In this document: positions 11,362 to 22,640 of the stretch, in pieces
Layout: every line of letters starts with the position of its first letter
Position numbering within the stretch: the stretch's first letter is position 1
Source of the DNA: Cystobasidiopsis lactophilus
Taxonomy: Eukaryota > Basidiomycota > Agaricostilbomycetes > Agaricostilbales > Chionosphaeraceae
Direction: 5' to 3'
Length of the DNA stretch: 64,000 nucleotides
Assembly: GCA_001599975.1 (NCBI GenBank)
Contig: BCIO01000002.1
Span: 2,677,883-2,741,882 of the forward strand
The notes under the pieces: generated by a model
What the model saw: only the letters and a program-made list of their open reading frames with translations
What the model was told of the DNA's origin: nothing
The model's database searches: none
Translations under genes and position numbers: made by a program

Positions 11362-12241
11362 TGGCCCTCGCTTCTCTCACCTACAGCCGGCCTTGTCAGC
11401 GCCTTGTACCACCACTGCGCCCTTTCTTTTGTGTCTCTCGGCATCTCAATCAGACGCCCTTTCCTACCTTCTGTCTAATAGGCAATCTACGACTTCTTCT
11501 CTATTCCCGCTCGATGCCATCTTTTTGGGTCGACCCCAACCTCTATACCAACCCTTAAAAGCAACAAAAACAAATTCCTCCTGGCAGTCTCGTCGTCACT
11601 CCGTTTGGCAACGCCTCTTACGTGCTCGCAGTCCAGATAATGGCGGAAATTTCGGTGGCGGTTTTCGTGTTTTTCGTCTGTCCGTTCTCGGGGAGCATTT
11701 ATAGGGTCAAAGCGACTTGGCGGGATTCCCTCTTTACCATTCCAGATACCTTTGCATGTGATATACTTTGGCTCTCTTTTACCCCTCTGCGTTCCTAGAA
11801 TGTAAACTCAGATGCCTTCCCATCCTTCCTTGATCGGGCCGCCTCCGAAGTTTCTGCAGAGTCAAACCTAAAACAGAGAAGAGAGGAGGGCTGAGGCATC
11901 TAGAATGCGATAGAGGGAGATAGAACGCACTCGTCACAGCTCCCAGGCTCCTTAAGGTCAGAAGGCGTGGAGAAGGCAAACGAGCCAAGCGGAAGCCTCC
12001 GGAACCGTGGCTTACGGCCGTCGCCCCTATGCATCAAGAAGGTGTCCATCACCCTTCAGGTCGATTCTATACCGTTCTGGCCTGCACCACCAGGTTTTGC
12101 TCCACGGGCGGAGGATGCCAGAGCTGTGATTAAGAAAACCGCGGCCGCTGCACATTTAATATTCTCCCTTTCACTCACACTCGTCCACCGCTGTTCAGTT
12201 GATCAAGTTCATCGCACCTTTTTCTCGAAGCGAAGAACGTA
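11362..12241. other. Intergenic stretch, no supported gene
   Basis: About 880 bp, noticeably pyrimidine-rich and interrupted in all frames. No gene supported; should hold the HSF-gene terminator and the promoter of the next plus-strand gene. Confidence 0.5.
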
Positions 12242-13224
12242 ATGCCAAAAGCAACACTCAAGGTGGCCAGCGTCGTCGAGCCGCCGCAAAGCTCATTCTT
12301 GCTCCTGGACTCCCCTGTCAGCGGCAGCTTCGAGCTTGATGACAGCGACGAGAGCAAGCGCACTTCTGCGACTTCGATGACCAGCGACGATGACTCGCCA
12401 ACCTCGTTCCAGTTTGCGACCTGTAAGCCTTAATCTTGTGAGGCGAGTCGGACCGAGTGGTTCTAATTAAGATCCAGACGGAATACATGTGCGGCGGAAC
12501 CCAGGCATCAACGTTGGCATGATCCCGAGCAGCGAGATGGTGGCGGCGACGGAGGAGGTGCCTGGACCGGCGGAGGTGGAGGACGAAGGAGAGGACGAGC
12601 CCGATTCGCCGACGACGGGCGCGTTCGAACATTTGGTGGTCAATGCCCGCCGCAGCTCGACCTACTCCAACAGCTCGTACGGCTCGTCGTAGAGCTCGCA
12701 GGGTGGCCATCGGCCAGTCTCCGCCAACCTGTCGTTTCGATCCAATGGCCAGTTCGTTTTGGCCACGCCGCCGCCGTCCAAGAGGTGCTCGAAGAGAAGC
12801 AGCCAGGAGAGCGGGCTCACTTCCTTCTCGGCCACGGTAGAGACAGCGCAGCGAGTGGGCATCAGGGGTTCGGTGGCATCGACCGACATGACTGGCGGCA
12901 GCTTGTCTACGCCACCCCGAGCGGACAGCATCATGAGCCCGGCCGAAGCCTACGTGTAAGTCTGAGCTTCCTTTTCCAGCGTTGATCGCTGTGAAAGCTG
13001 ACATGACTGCCCCCAATAGGTTGATGATGAAGTCTCGAGCGCGCATTGCCGAGCGAGACGCGGCTTTGGAGCAGGCCGCCAAATCGTCCCCTCCTTTCAC
13101 ATCACCAGCAACGAGCCCGACGCCACATCGAAGTCGACGCTCATCCATTGCGACCAAGCTGAGCCGGTTCTTGAAGCGCCCCAAGACGCCCACCGTCTTG
13201 GTCGGGCAGCGGGTGACGGCCTGA
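12242..13224 (+). CDS. Ser/Pro-rich protein of unknown function
   Basis: Exons 12242-12422, 12478-12955 and 13020-13224 keep one frame, but that frame carries TAG at 12690-12692. The frame is rescued if 12636-12701 is a 66-nt GT-AG intron (donor gtggtcaatg, acceptor ctcgcag), which preserves phase and gives 265 residues. If instead that stretch is exonic, the product stops at about 130 residues. The protein is acidic and Ser-rich at the N terminus, then basic near the C terminus (KLSRFLKRPKTP). No domain recognised. The skipped stretch itself reads as Ser-rich protein, so intron retention, a nonsense allele or a sequence error are all possible. Confidence 0.5.
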
Positions 13225-13943
13225 AAGCCAGGCAGGGAGCTTCTACTTATTGTTTGTTCCGTTCACATTTCCTCGATCTCTGGCGGAAAGGGTTGTAATC
13301 GCGCCACTCGTGCATGAAATGTCAAATAGGGCGCTGCAGCTCTCTCGAAAGCCCTAGCGATCAAGCAAGGCCACGCAGTAGCAGAAATGTACACATGATG
13401 AGTCAAGACAGCGCAGAGGTGTGGAAGGCTGCTAGCCGCAGAGCGAGAAGCAACCTGAGTCCTCGAAACGCGAAGTTGGCAGCACCTCCTCGTGAAAGGA
13501 CGGCCGCTGGGAGAACTACACAGGGGCAGGGGTTTTCGCTCTTTGCCAGGCTTATACGCTTAAAACGGTCGTTGTGGCTCTAGACCGCCAAGCACCTTGA
13601 GTTGGCAAGTTTTGGTGGAAGCGGAGCAACCGTGCGCGCGTGCCGGTGAGTGTGGGTGGCAAAAGTCGCGGAGTGCGGAAATGGGATTCCCTGAGAGTGA
13701 TGTGTCTTTGCCAATGCAAAAGACTTGCTTTGAAGCCCTGACGCGAAAGAAATGGGAGATAAAGATCGACGGCGACCACAAGCCCAAAAAAAGGTTAGGC
13801 AGCCTCTTTTTCTTTTCTCGTGAGATTGGGCAGGCGGCAAACAACTTGTTGAAGGCGACCACCCTTTCTGTAAGCTTGTCCCGCTTGGCCCTTGTGTTGC
13901 ACGCTTCTAACGCACCGACCCAGACTCACCACAGAAGAACAAG
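13225..13943. other. Intergenic stretch upstream of eS4
   Basis: About 720 bp with small overlapping frames but no supported gene. The last 100 bp are the eS4 promoter and leader; a short pyrimidine run precedes the start region. Confidence 0.45.
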
Positions 13944-15131
13944 ATGGCCCGAGGAGTAAGAGTCGTCTTGGTTGAGCTGGCATTGCGCCGTCAACTGACG
14001 CATCCTTTTCAACCCGCTTAACAGCCCAAGAAGCAGTATGTTCCCCTCCCTTTGATGGTCTTCTACGAGGCACAGGACTCATGTGTTTGGTTTCCAACAG
14101 CTTGAAGCGCTTAGCAGCCCCTTCATCATGGATGCTGTCCAAGTTGGGCGGCACCTGGGCCCCTCGCCCGTCCGCCGGTCCCCACAAGCTCCGAGAGTCC
14201 TTGCCTTTGGCCGTCTTCCTCAAGAACCGCTTAAAGTACGCCTTGACCGGGCGGGAGGTCGACTTGATCGTCCTCCAGAGGCTCATCAAGGTCGACGGCA
14301 AAGTCCGCACCGACACCACCTACCCTGCCGGCTTCATGGGTGCGTTAGCCTTTTGCCCTCCAATCAGACTGCACTCTCTGATATGAATGCCGCTATCATC
14401 ACAGACGTTATTTCCATTGAAAAGTCTGGCGAGCACTTCCGCCTGCTGTACGATGTCAAGGGCCGCTTCACCGTCCACCGCATCACCGCCGAGGAGGCAA
14501 ACTGTGTGTCCCGGGCCTGCTTTTTGATCTGGTAGAGCTCTGCTGACTTTTGCCTGGTAACCACAGACAAGCTGTGTAAGGTCAAGCGTGTGCAGCTTGG
14601 GCCCAAGGGTGTCCCATACCTCGTCACCCACGACGGCCGCACCATCCGCTACCCTGACCCGGCCATCCGTGTCAACGACACCATCCGCCTCACCCTCCCC
14701 ACCAAGCCCACCTCGACCGAAAAGCCAAAGGCTGTCGGCGTCGCCCCCCACGGCGTCGCCCCCTCCCCCAAAATCGACGGCTTCGTCCACTTCGAGGTCG
14801 GCACCCTCGTCACCTGCACCGGTGGCCGTAACTTGGGTCGCGTCGGCACCGTCGTCTCCAAGGAGCGCCACTTGGGCGGCTTTGACATCGTCCACGTCCG
14901 CGACGCCCTCGACCGCGAGTTCTCCACCCGCCTCTCCAACATCTTCGTCATCGGCGAGCACGGCAAGCCCTGGATCTCCCTCCCCAAGGGCAAGGGTGTT
15001 GCGCTTTCCATCACTGAGGGTGAGCAAATGGCCTCCTTGAGCATGCGTTTTTCCCATACTCATTCCCTCCCCTCATCTTCACAGAGCGCGACCAGAAGCG
15101 TCGCCAGAAGGAGAAGGCTTTGGGAGCATAG
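13944..15131 (+). CDS. RPS4: 40S ribosomal protein eS4
   Basis: Six exons: 13944-13955, 14025-14035, 14101-14339, 14405-14503, 14567-15019, 15085-15131; 286 residues, frame closed. The first two exons are 12 and 11 nt. The sequence follows eS4 from MARGPKKHLKRL through the S4-like RNA-binding part, the central domain and the KOW region ([16 protein letters not shown]), ending [15 protein letters not shown]. Role: structural component of the small ribosomal subunit. Length is about 20 residues more than the usual 261-265, explained by a Pro/Lys/Gly-rich insert near residues 165-186 between NDTIRL and IDGFVHF. That insert lies within one uninterrupted exon and offers no internal AG acceptor, so it appears to be translated. 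Confidence 0.95.
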
Positions 15132-15143
15132 ACATTGGGGTCC

Positions 15144-15521
15144 TTACATGTTTTTGGTCACGGCTGCGGTCTGAAACTCGGCTTGGATTTCGTGGCTCGC
15201 TTTCTTCCCCGTCCGGCCATCCTTGAGTCCTTCTCCATCGATGGCCTTTCCAGCCAAAGTTCCCGCGCTCTTTCGGCAGGCTGCGCTTTGCTCTCCTAGA
15301 TGGACGCCAACAAGGCGGAAAGCGATAGCTTCATTCGGTGCGACCCTGGCGAGCTCGCTGGTGGGCTCAAGACGAAGCGTGGCGACTTCCTCCAGAGAGA
15401 ACCCGGTCGAATGCTTGCCCTTCTTCTTCGGCAAAGGCGGAGCTGTCTTGCTAAGCCTCCGCGCTGCTAAAACTGGACTGGTGCCACTGCCTCTTTTGTT
15501 TGAAGTGATGCGTGCTTGTGC
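15144..15521 (-). CDS. Possible small basic protein, 5' flank of duplicated unit A
   Basis: A minus-strand reading conserved with 16923-17261: both copies share [23 protein letters not shown] and SAGT--GK-IDG without frameshift, while their tails differ. A shared acceptor-like ttag precedes both segments, implying an upstream exon that I could not fix; no in-frame ATG is present. Both copies are Lys/Arg-rich. The plus strand of the same DNA is also open in both copies, so strand choice is an inference from protein-like composition only. No family recognised. Confidence 0.3.
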   Translation of the reverse strand, partial: AQARITSNKRGSGTSPVLAARRLSKTAPPLPKKKGKHSTGFSLEEVATLRLEPTSELARVAPNEAIAFRLVGVHLGEQSAACRKSAGTLAGKAIDGEGLKDGRTGKKASHEIQAEFQTAAVTKNM

Positions 15522-15641
15522 CTAAGAATCCGCGCGTCTGCAGCTCCAATCCCGGTTCAAGTTCCTACTAGATGTCAGTTGTTCCATTCACTCGTCGAAA
15601 GTTGGGTGAGACGAGCTGAAACAAGGAGAAACCAGGCCTTT

Positions 15642-16863
15642 ATGCCCTCCGTCGCAAAGGCCATCTTCAGAATCCCGACGTTTACGCTCAAGAACGTCAA
15701 GGCGTTCTACGTGCCCACCTTCAGGGTAGATTTCTATGGTCAAATCAGTCTGACGTGAGTAGAAAACCTCACTATGGAGAGATTTGGCCTTGAACTGAAC
15801 GAAGGTTATGACAGCGTGAACGGCAAAGCGTACGTCTTTCGGCCTCGCCGGTGGCTGGTACCGCTCTTTACTCATTGACATCGCGCACAGGCAAATGTGC
15901 CACGTTATTTGGAAAGACACGGCCATGACAGCTTTCAACTTCGGGCCACTGAGCAAGCTCGCCTTTGACCACCCCATCAACAGCGAGAGCCTGCAACCGT
16001 TCGAGCCAGTCGAACACTCCTTCAACCCAGTAGACGACAGCCGCGTGACCATCATTCCCTTCACGCAATCGGTCCACAACTTTCCGGCCTACCTTAACAA
16101 ATTGCCCGATCAAACCTTTTCGGTCGATGATGAGGAGGAAGGCTCCTCGCCAAAAAGGGTGACCTGGAAACCAAAAGGAACCAGGGTCTACATGCTGGCC
16201 GAATACCCAGTCTACATCCCGGCGTACCTCGTCGAGCTCGAAGTGAAGTACGCCGACTCGGACGAAACGCACTTGATTACCTCGGTCGTCGCGGGCACTG
16301 GTGCAGCGGGCTTGCCCAATCAGATGCTCGCCACGCGATCTACACTCCTGGGCGACGGGTGGCACGAGCAATGGGACCATTACGCGCCTACCTACATCTC
16401 TGACGACGCCACCCCAGCTTTCAGCCAAGCTTTCTCGGAGATGATCGTGGACCTGTCGTCGGAGGTCCAAACGGCGGATCCCGAGCAAGTGTGGCGGACC
16501 CGCCGGTCAACCATGAGCTATCGAGAGTGGCATGGCAAGAACTGCGCTTACATCGACGCTCAAAGCGAATTGGACTGTCTCAAGCAGTTAACTAAGGCGG
16601 TTAACGAGGACTGGTCGGAGGAGGACCGTGAGCAGCCCGCACCTTTTCTTCTGCTGTTACCCTAAAAATTGGCGCTCAACAGTCAAAAGACGATCACCCT
16701 TCGCTACGAAGAAAGAGTTCAGTAAGGTGGTGAAAGCCGACATGGCCGAACTGGAAGAGCAGGTCCGTCTTTCGGGCGCTTTGCCACTCTGCTTCGAATT
16801 AACTTCCTTCTTAAGCAGGTCGAATACGCGTGGCCGGATTGGCTGCCACGGCCAAAGAAATAA
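15642..16863 (+). CDS. Unknown protein, tandem paralogue A
   Basis: Exons 15642-15754, 15815-15829 (15 nt), 15891-16627, 16683-16762, 16819-16863; 329 residues, frame closed. It starts MPSVAKAIFRIPTFTLK and ends WLPRPKK. The body has alternating polar and aromatic segments (YMLAEYPVYIPAYLVELEV), a DSDETH block and MSYREWHGKN-AYIDAQS near the C terminus. No signal peptide or clear membrane helix. All exon boundaries and phases match paralogue B, which begins 1.7 kb downstream, so the pair arose by a local tandem duplication. No family recognised and no function claimed. Confidence 0.75.
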
Positions 16864-16922
16864 CTTAGACTATAGCTTCCACTTCTCACTAGCATTGTAC
16901 TATTGCATTCCCACGACTCTCT

Positions 16923-17261
16923 TCAAATGTGGTACAACAGCGAGATTCGCTCGGCGCCCCTTGAGTTCACTCCATCGATGACCTTTCCGTCCACAGTCCC
17001 TGCGCTCCTTCGGCCAGCTGCGTTGCTCTCTGCTAGATGCACACCCGCAAGGCGGAAAGTGGCACCATTCGAGTTCGGAGCAATTCCAAAAAGGTTGCTG
17101 GTGAACCAACGCCGGCGCTTGGCGACTTCCTCCAAAGAAAACACGGTCGAATGCTTGCCCTTCTTCTTAGACGAAGGTGCGGCTGCCTCGCTAGGTCTAT
17201 TCTTCGCCAAAACTGCTCTGGTGCCTCTCCTTCTTTTGTTTGGAGTGATTGCGTGCGGCGC
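16923..17261 (-). CDS. Possible small basic protein, 5' flank of duplicated unit B
   Basis: Counterpart of 15144-15521. In this copy the segment begins after an acceptor-like ttag and reads ITPNKRRRGTRAV, then [20 protein letters not shown], ending in a divergent tail. Same caveats apply: no in-frame ATG, an upstream exon is required, and the opposite strand is open too. It sits head-to-head with paralogue B, about 110 bp from its ATG. Confidence 0.3.
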   Translation of the reverse strand, partial: APHAITPNKRRRGTRAVLAKNRPSEAAAPSSKKKGKHSTVFSLEEVAKRRRWFTSNLFGIAPNSNGATFRLAGVHLAESNAAGRRSAGTVDGKVIDGVNSRGAERISLLYHI

Positions 17262-17370
17262 CTAAGCCTCTTCGATTCTGCAGCTTCAATCTCGCTTCAA
17301 AGTCCTACTAGATGTTAGTTATCTTGCTGGGGAGGTGAAGCCAGCTGAAGCAGGGAGAAACCAGGCCGTC

Positions 17371-18627
17371 ATGCCCTCCGTCGCCAAGGCCATCTTCAGA
17401 ATCCCAACTTTCACCCTCAAGACCGTCAAGGCCTTCTACGTACCCACCTTTCGAGCAGACCTGTATGCACAGATCAGCCTGACGTGAGTTGCCAACATCG
17501 TCTCCGGACAAAATTGTGCATGACTGAAAGGAGATCACCCCAGCATGAACGGCAAAGCGTAAGCTACTCTCACCTTTATGGCCACCGGCATTGCTCATTG
17601 GTTCACGATGCTGTGTACAGCCAAGCTAGCCACGTTCTTTGGAAGGACGCCGCCATGACAGCTTTCAACTCTGGGCCGCTGAGCGACCTTCCCCTTGACC
17701 TCCCGATCCATTCCGCCAGCCTGGAGCCCTTCGAGCCAGCCAAGCACTCTATCAACCCAGTAGACGACAGTCGCGTGACCGTCATTCCCTTCTCGCGGTC
17801 CTTCCACAACATCCCTCCATGGTTCAACAAATTGCCCGATCTGCCTTTCTCGGTCGAGGGGCCCGAGGGTTCTTCGCCCTTGAGTGTCGTATGGAAACCA
17901 AAAGAAACCAAGATCTACATGCTCGCCAACTACCCCATCTACATTCCGGCGTTTCTCGTCGAGTACGAGGTGAAATACTCCGACTCTGACGAGACGCACT
18001 GGATGACGACAGTCGTTGCGGGTGCCGGTGGAGGAAGCTTGGGCGGCAAGGCGCGCAACCTCATGTTCGCCACGCAATCCTCGCTGTTCGACGAAGGGTG
18101 GCACCGTTTCGGCAGGCGCGACGGGCCCACATTCGTGACTTCGGGGTTGAAGGGCCTGGCGTCGTCGGCGACCAAGGTGCTGACGAAGAAGATATTGGAA
18201 CTGCCGTGGAAGGAGCACACGGTGGACTCTGAGCAAGCGTGGCGGAGCAACCGGACGACCATGAGCTACCGAGATTGGCACGCCAAGAACCGCGCCTACA
18301 TCGACGCGCAAAGCGATTTGGAGGCGGCCAAACTAGTGGCCAAGATGGCCCAAAGAGGGGACTCGAAAGTGTGGCAGAGTGAGTAGCACTGCGCCTTCCC
18401 ATTGGCCGTTGAGCTGATAGCTGGAGGCTCCCACAGTCAGCCGGTGGCCGCCGTTTGTCAAAAAGGTTACTACGGAAGACTTTAACGAGGTGTTGAAGAC
18501 GCGAATCGCCAGAATGGAAAAAGAAGTTCGTTGTCCAGATGTTTTGCCACTCTGCTCTGATCTGACCTGGCTTCTCGAACAGGCCAGCGATGCGTTGCCC
18601 GAGTGGCTGCCACGGCCTAAGAAATGA
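17371..18627 (+). CDS. Unknown protein, tandem paralogue B
   Basis: Exons 17371-17483, 17544-17558 (15 nt), 17621-18378, 18437-18525, 18583-18627; 339 residues, frame closed. First, second and last exons have exactly the lengths of those in paralogue A (113, 15, 45 nt). The central exons differ by small indels, including a Gly-rich insertion (GAGGGSLGGK). Same N terminus (MPSVAKAIFRIPTFTLK), DSDETH block, MSYRDWHAKN block and WLPRPKK end. By eye the two proteins share well over half of aligned positions. Function unknown; soluble and probably intracellular, as no signal peptide is seen. Confidence 0.75.
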
Positions 18628-19096
18628 CGTAGAATGGGCTTCCATTTTGCTTACAAGCATTGTACCATTGCATTCCCACGACTCTCCACAATCTGCCCGT
18701 CCTCTCACCACCGAAATCTGCGACCCTTTCTGTTACTTCCTTCTTTCGCCATCGGCGGCCTCTTGTTACTCGATCACTTTGAGACTAAAGACGCTCAGAC
18801 TCTTCGAACGGGCCCGGCGCTTACTTGACACTTCCTGTCTCGTGCCTGCGGCCCGCCCCAGGGTTGCGCCCCCTTCTCGATGAGCGTTCTGGTCAAATAT
18901 CTGCCTTCTCTGCACCGAATGTTACTTGCTTGTCTCCCGTTGCAGCCAGTGGTCTTATGATGGCTTTAAGTGCCTCCCATCGGCGGAAAGCGATTAGAGC
19001 CAGATTGCAAGGCTCGCGGCTTTCGAGAGGACTGCTTCGAGGCTCGCGCTCTAGAATGTCTCGAGGGGTTCATAGTTCACGAGCAGCTATCGGGGT
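18628..19096. other. Intergenic stretch, nothing recognised
   Basis: About 470 bp between the convergent paralogue B and the cupin-like gene. No supported gene; expected to hold two 3' ends. Confidence 0.45.
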
Positions 19097-19700
19097 TCAG
19101 TTACGTCCCGAGCCCAACGACGACAACCAGCTGCCTTTGCCGAATGACGTCCAGCTCACTCTCTTGTGCTTCGTGGGCGTGCAGACTGACCTCGGCACCG
19201 TTCGAGTGGTGCTGCTGGGGTCAAACGCGGTTTCCATCATGCCTGTCCACGTATTCATCAACCTATGCTCCGAACAAGGCATTTCGACTTGGACAACGTA
19301 CCGACGAGATTCATTGTCCTCGAAGACGAATCATTTCTAATCGCATGCGCCCACCCAGGCGGGATCTCCAGCCAGGTCTGCCCTTCATCGAAACGCATGA
19401 CTTGAGCTGGCTGGTCTGGTCCCTCGTCCTGTATGCAAGCGAGTCAGCCTCCGAAGAACATTCTCGACATTCGCCACCGACATAATGAAGAGACCATTTG
19501 TCCGTCGCGATGACGGCGAAGTATTCTTTGACGTCGTGGAAGTGATTACCGCGAGTGCAGCCGGGCAGAATTGTCAAGACATGCATGTCGCGGACGGCCG
19601 ACATAGATTGGAGATGTACTGCCCTGACCGAGGTCGCTTGGCCGCGATCGTCCGTCCATGACTTGTCAGCTAGAGGCAAGGCAATAATACTGGCTCCCAT
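19097..19700 (-). CDS. Small cupin-like protein
   Basis: Proposed exons 19478-19700, 19302-19400 and 19097-19242; 155 residues, frame closed. One conserved barrel is visible: TRGNHFHDVKEYFAV (His at 53 and 55, Glu at 59) and, after splicing, GQTWLEIPPGWAHAIRN. These are the two metal-binding cupin motifs in RmlC/WbuC-like small cupins. Known families with this layout include sugar-nucleotide isomerases and epimerases as well as non-enzymatic proteins. Substrate cannot be predicted. The first intron (80 nt, acceptor ctcaag) is the weakest point. A longer N terminus from an upstream ATG is possible. Confidence 0.65.
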
Positions 19701-20202
19701 TGGCTCTTTTGCTTGTCGAATGCGGTGGCGAGAGGAGAAGAGAGTCGAGGTAAGACTTCTCTCCGGCAGCACCGCCTGCACCCTGCACAGCTGGGACTTC
19801 GGGCGAGGCCTGTCCTTATTGCTTTCTGTAAAGTCTCGCGTCATCACGTTAGGCGTCCCTTGGCCCCGAACGATTGGGCAGTACTCTGGAGTTCGTTTGG
19901 CTCCCTAAAGGTCGCCAAACGAGGCGAGGCGGCAGACGCACAATTGGACGCACCACGATGTAAGAAAGGAGAACATGTCAAAGAGGTTACTGATACGCCG
20001 GGAATACGCCAAGGAGGGAGGGACTCGACAGCCTCCTGATGGATTGAGTGGATTGGCTTGTACAGTCCTTCTTAGATTGATAACATGTAGAACCGTTGTA
20101 CTCAAGAGACCAGTCTTCGCCACCAACCCAAAAGTTGTTGCTCGCGAAGTCGAGGGCTGAGAGCGCCGCGTCTGGCCTTGCCTCCCAACAAAGCCCGCAA
20201 AC
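19701..20202. promoter_or_regulatory. Intergenic region between cupin-like gene and actin
   Basis: About 500 bp between divergent starts; it must include the actin promoter and leader. No clear TATA element was found. No gene supported. Confidence 0.35.
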
Positions 20203-22174
<1,972 letters not shown>

Positions 22175-22640
22175 ATCACCACCCGAAGCGAATGGGCCGG
22201 AGTGAGACGACAAAATATGCAAAACGAGCGCCGCCACAGCTTGCCGCCTTTAGAACTGGGCGGGCAAGGGCTCCTCCTCTTCTTTTTAAAACCCCAAACG
22301 GCTTTTTTTACTACGCAACGCTCTCTAGCTTCAATCTCAAACGAAAAGCTTTCATGAACTAGGCGGAGGACGGCAGGTGACTCGCTTGCCTGAAAGTTCG
22401 GCTTGCCTTGCAGGACAAAGCCGGGATTGAGCACGGCCCTTTTGAGTCGTTTGAGCGTTGCCTCCGGACCATCGATACCCCTTCCATTTGAAGACTCGCG
22501 AGCCTCTCTTGCTTGGTCACACCAAAGCCAGCCCAGCTTTGAGGACAGTTGGTTGAGACTTCGCACTTTGGGCCAAAGTTCCTCGAGTTGCTTTGCTTTA
22601 GACTCGCCTTCGACAGCTCGATTGGGCAGCGCCGTTGATC
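22175..22640. other. Intergenic stretch, nothing recognised
   Basis: About 470 bp between actin and the PPR-type gene on the same strand. No gene supported; holds actin 3' UTR and the next promoter. Confidence 0.45.

Larger units (their letters stand above)
15230..18627. repeat. Tandem duplication of a gene plus its 5' flank (two diverged units)
   Basis: Unit A covers about 15230-16863 and unit B about 16970-18627. Similarity runs through the 5' flank (for example a shared block around 15410-15425 and 17150-17165), the start region (ATGCCCTCCGTCGC), all five exons and the stop region. Introns have diverged more than exons. The A flank abuts the 3' end of eS4. Confidence 0.85.

Noticed and set aside
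12318-13193. 291-codon minus-strand frame
   Set aside because: Antisense shadow of the Ser-rich plus-strand gene; composition is Arg/His/Ala-rich as expected for the reverse of such DNA and no motif is present.
14320-15063. 247-codon minus-strand frame, Gly/Asp/Val-rich
   Set aside because: Exactly antisense to eS4 exons; codon bias of the sense strand creates the opening.
15223-15525. Plus-strand frame resembling a mitochondrial presequence, as upstream exon of paralogue A
   Set aside because: The intron needed to join it would be 39 nt with a weak branch site, and the conserved start ATGCCCTCC lies downstream; kept only as an alternative to the antisense reading.
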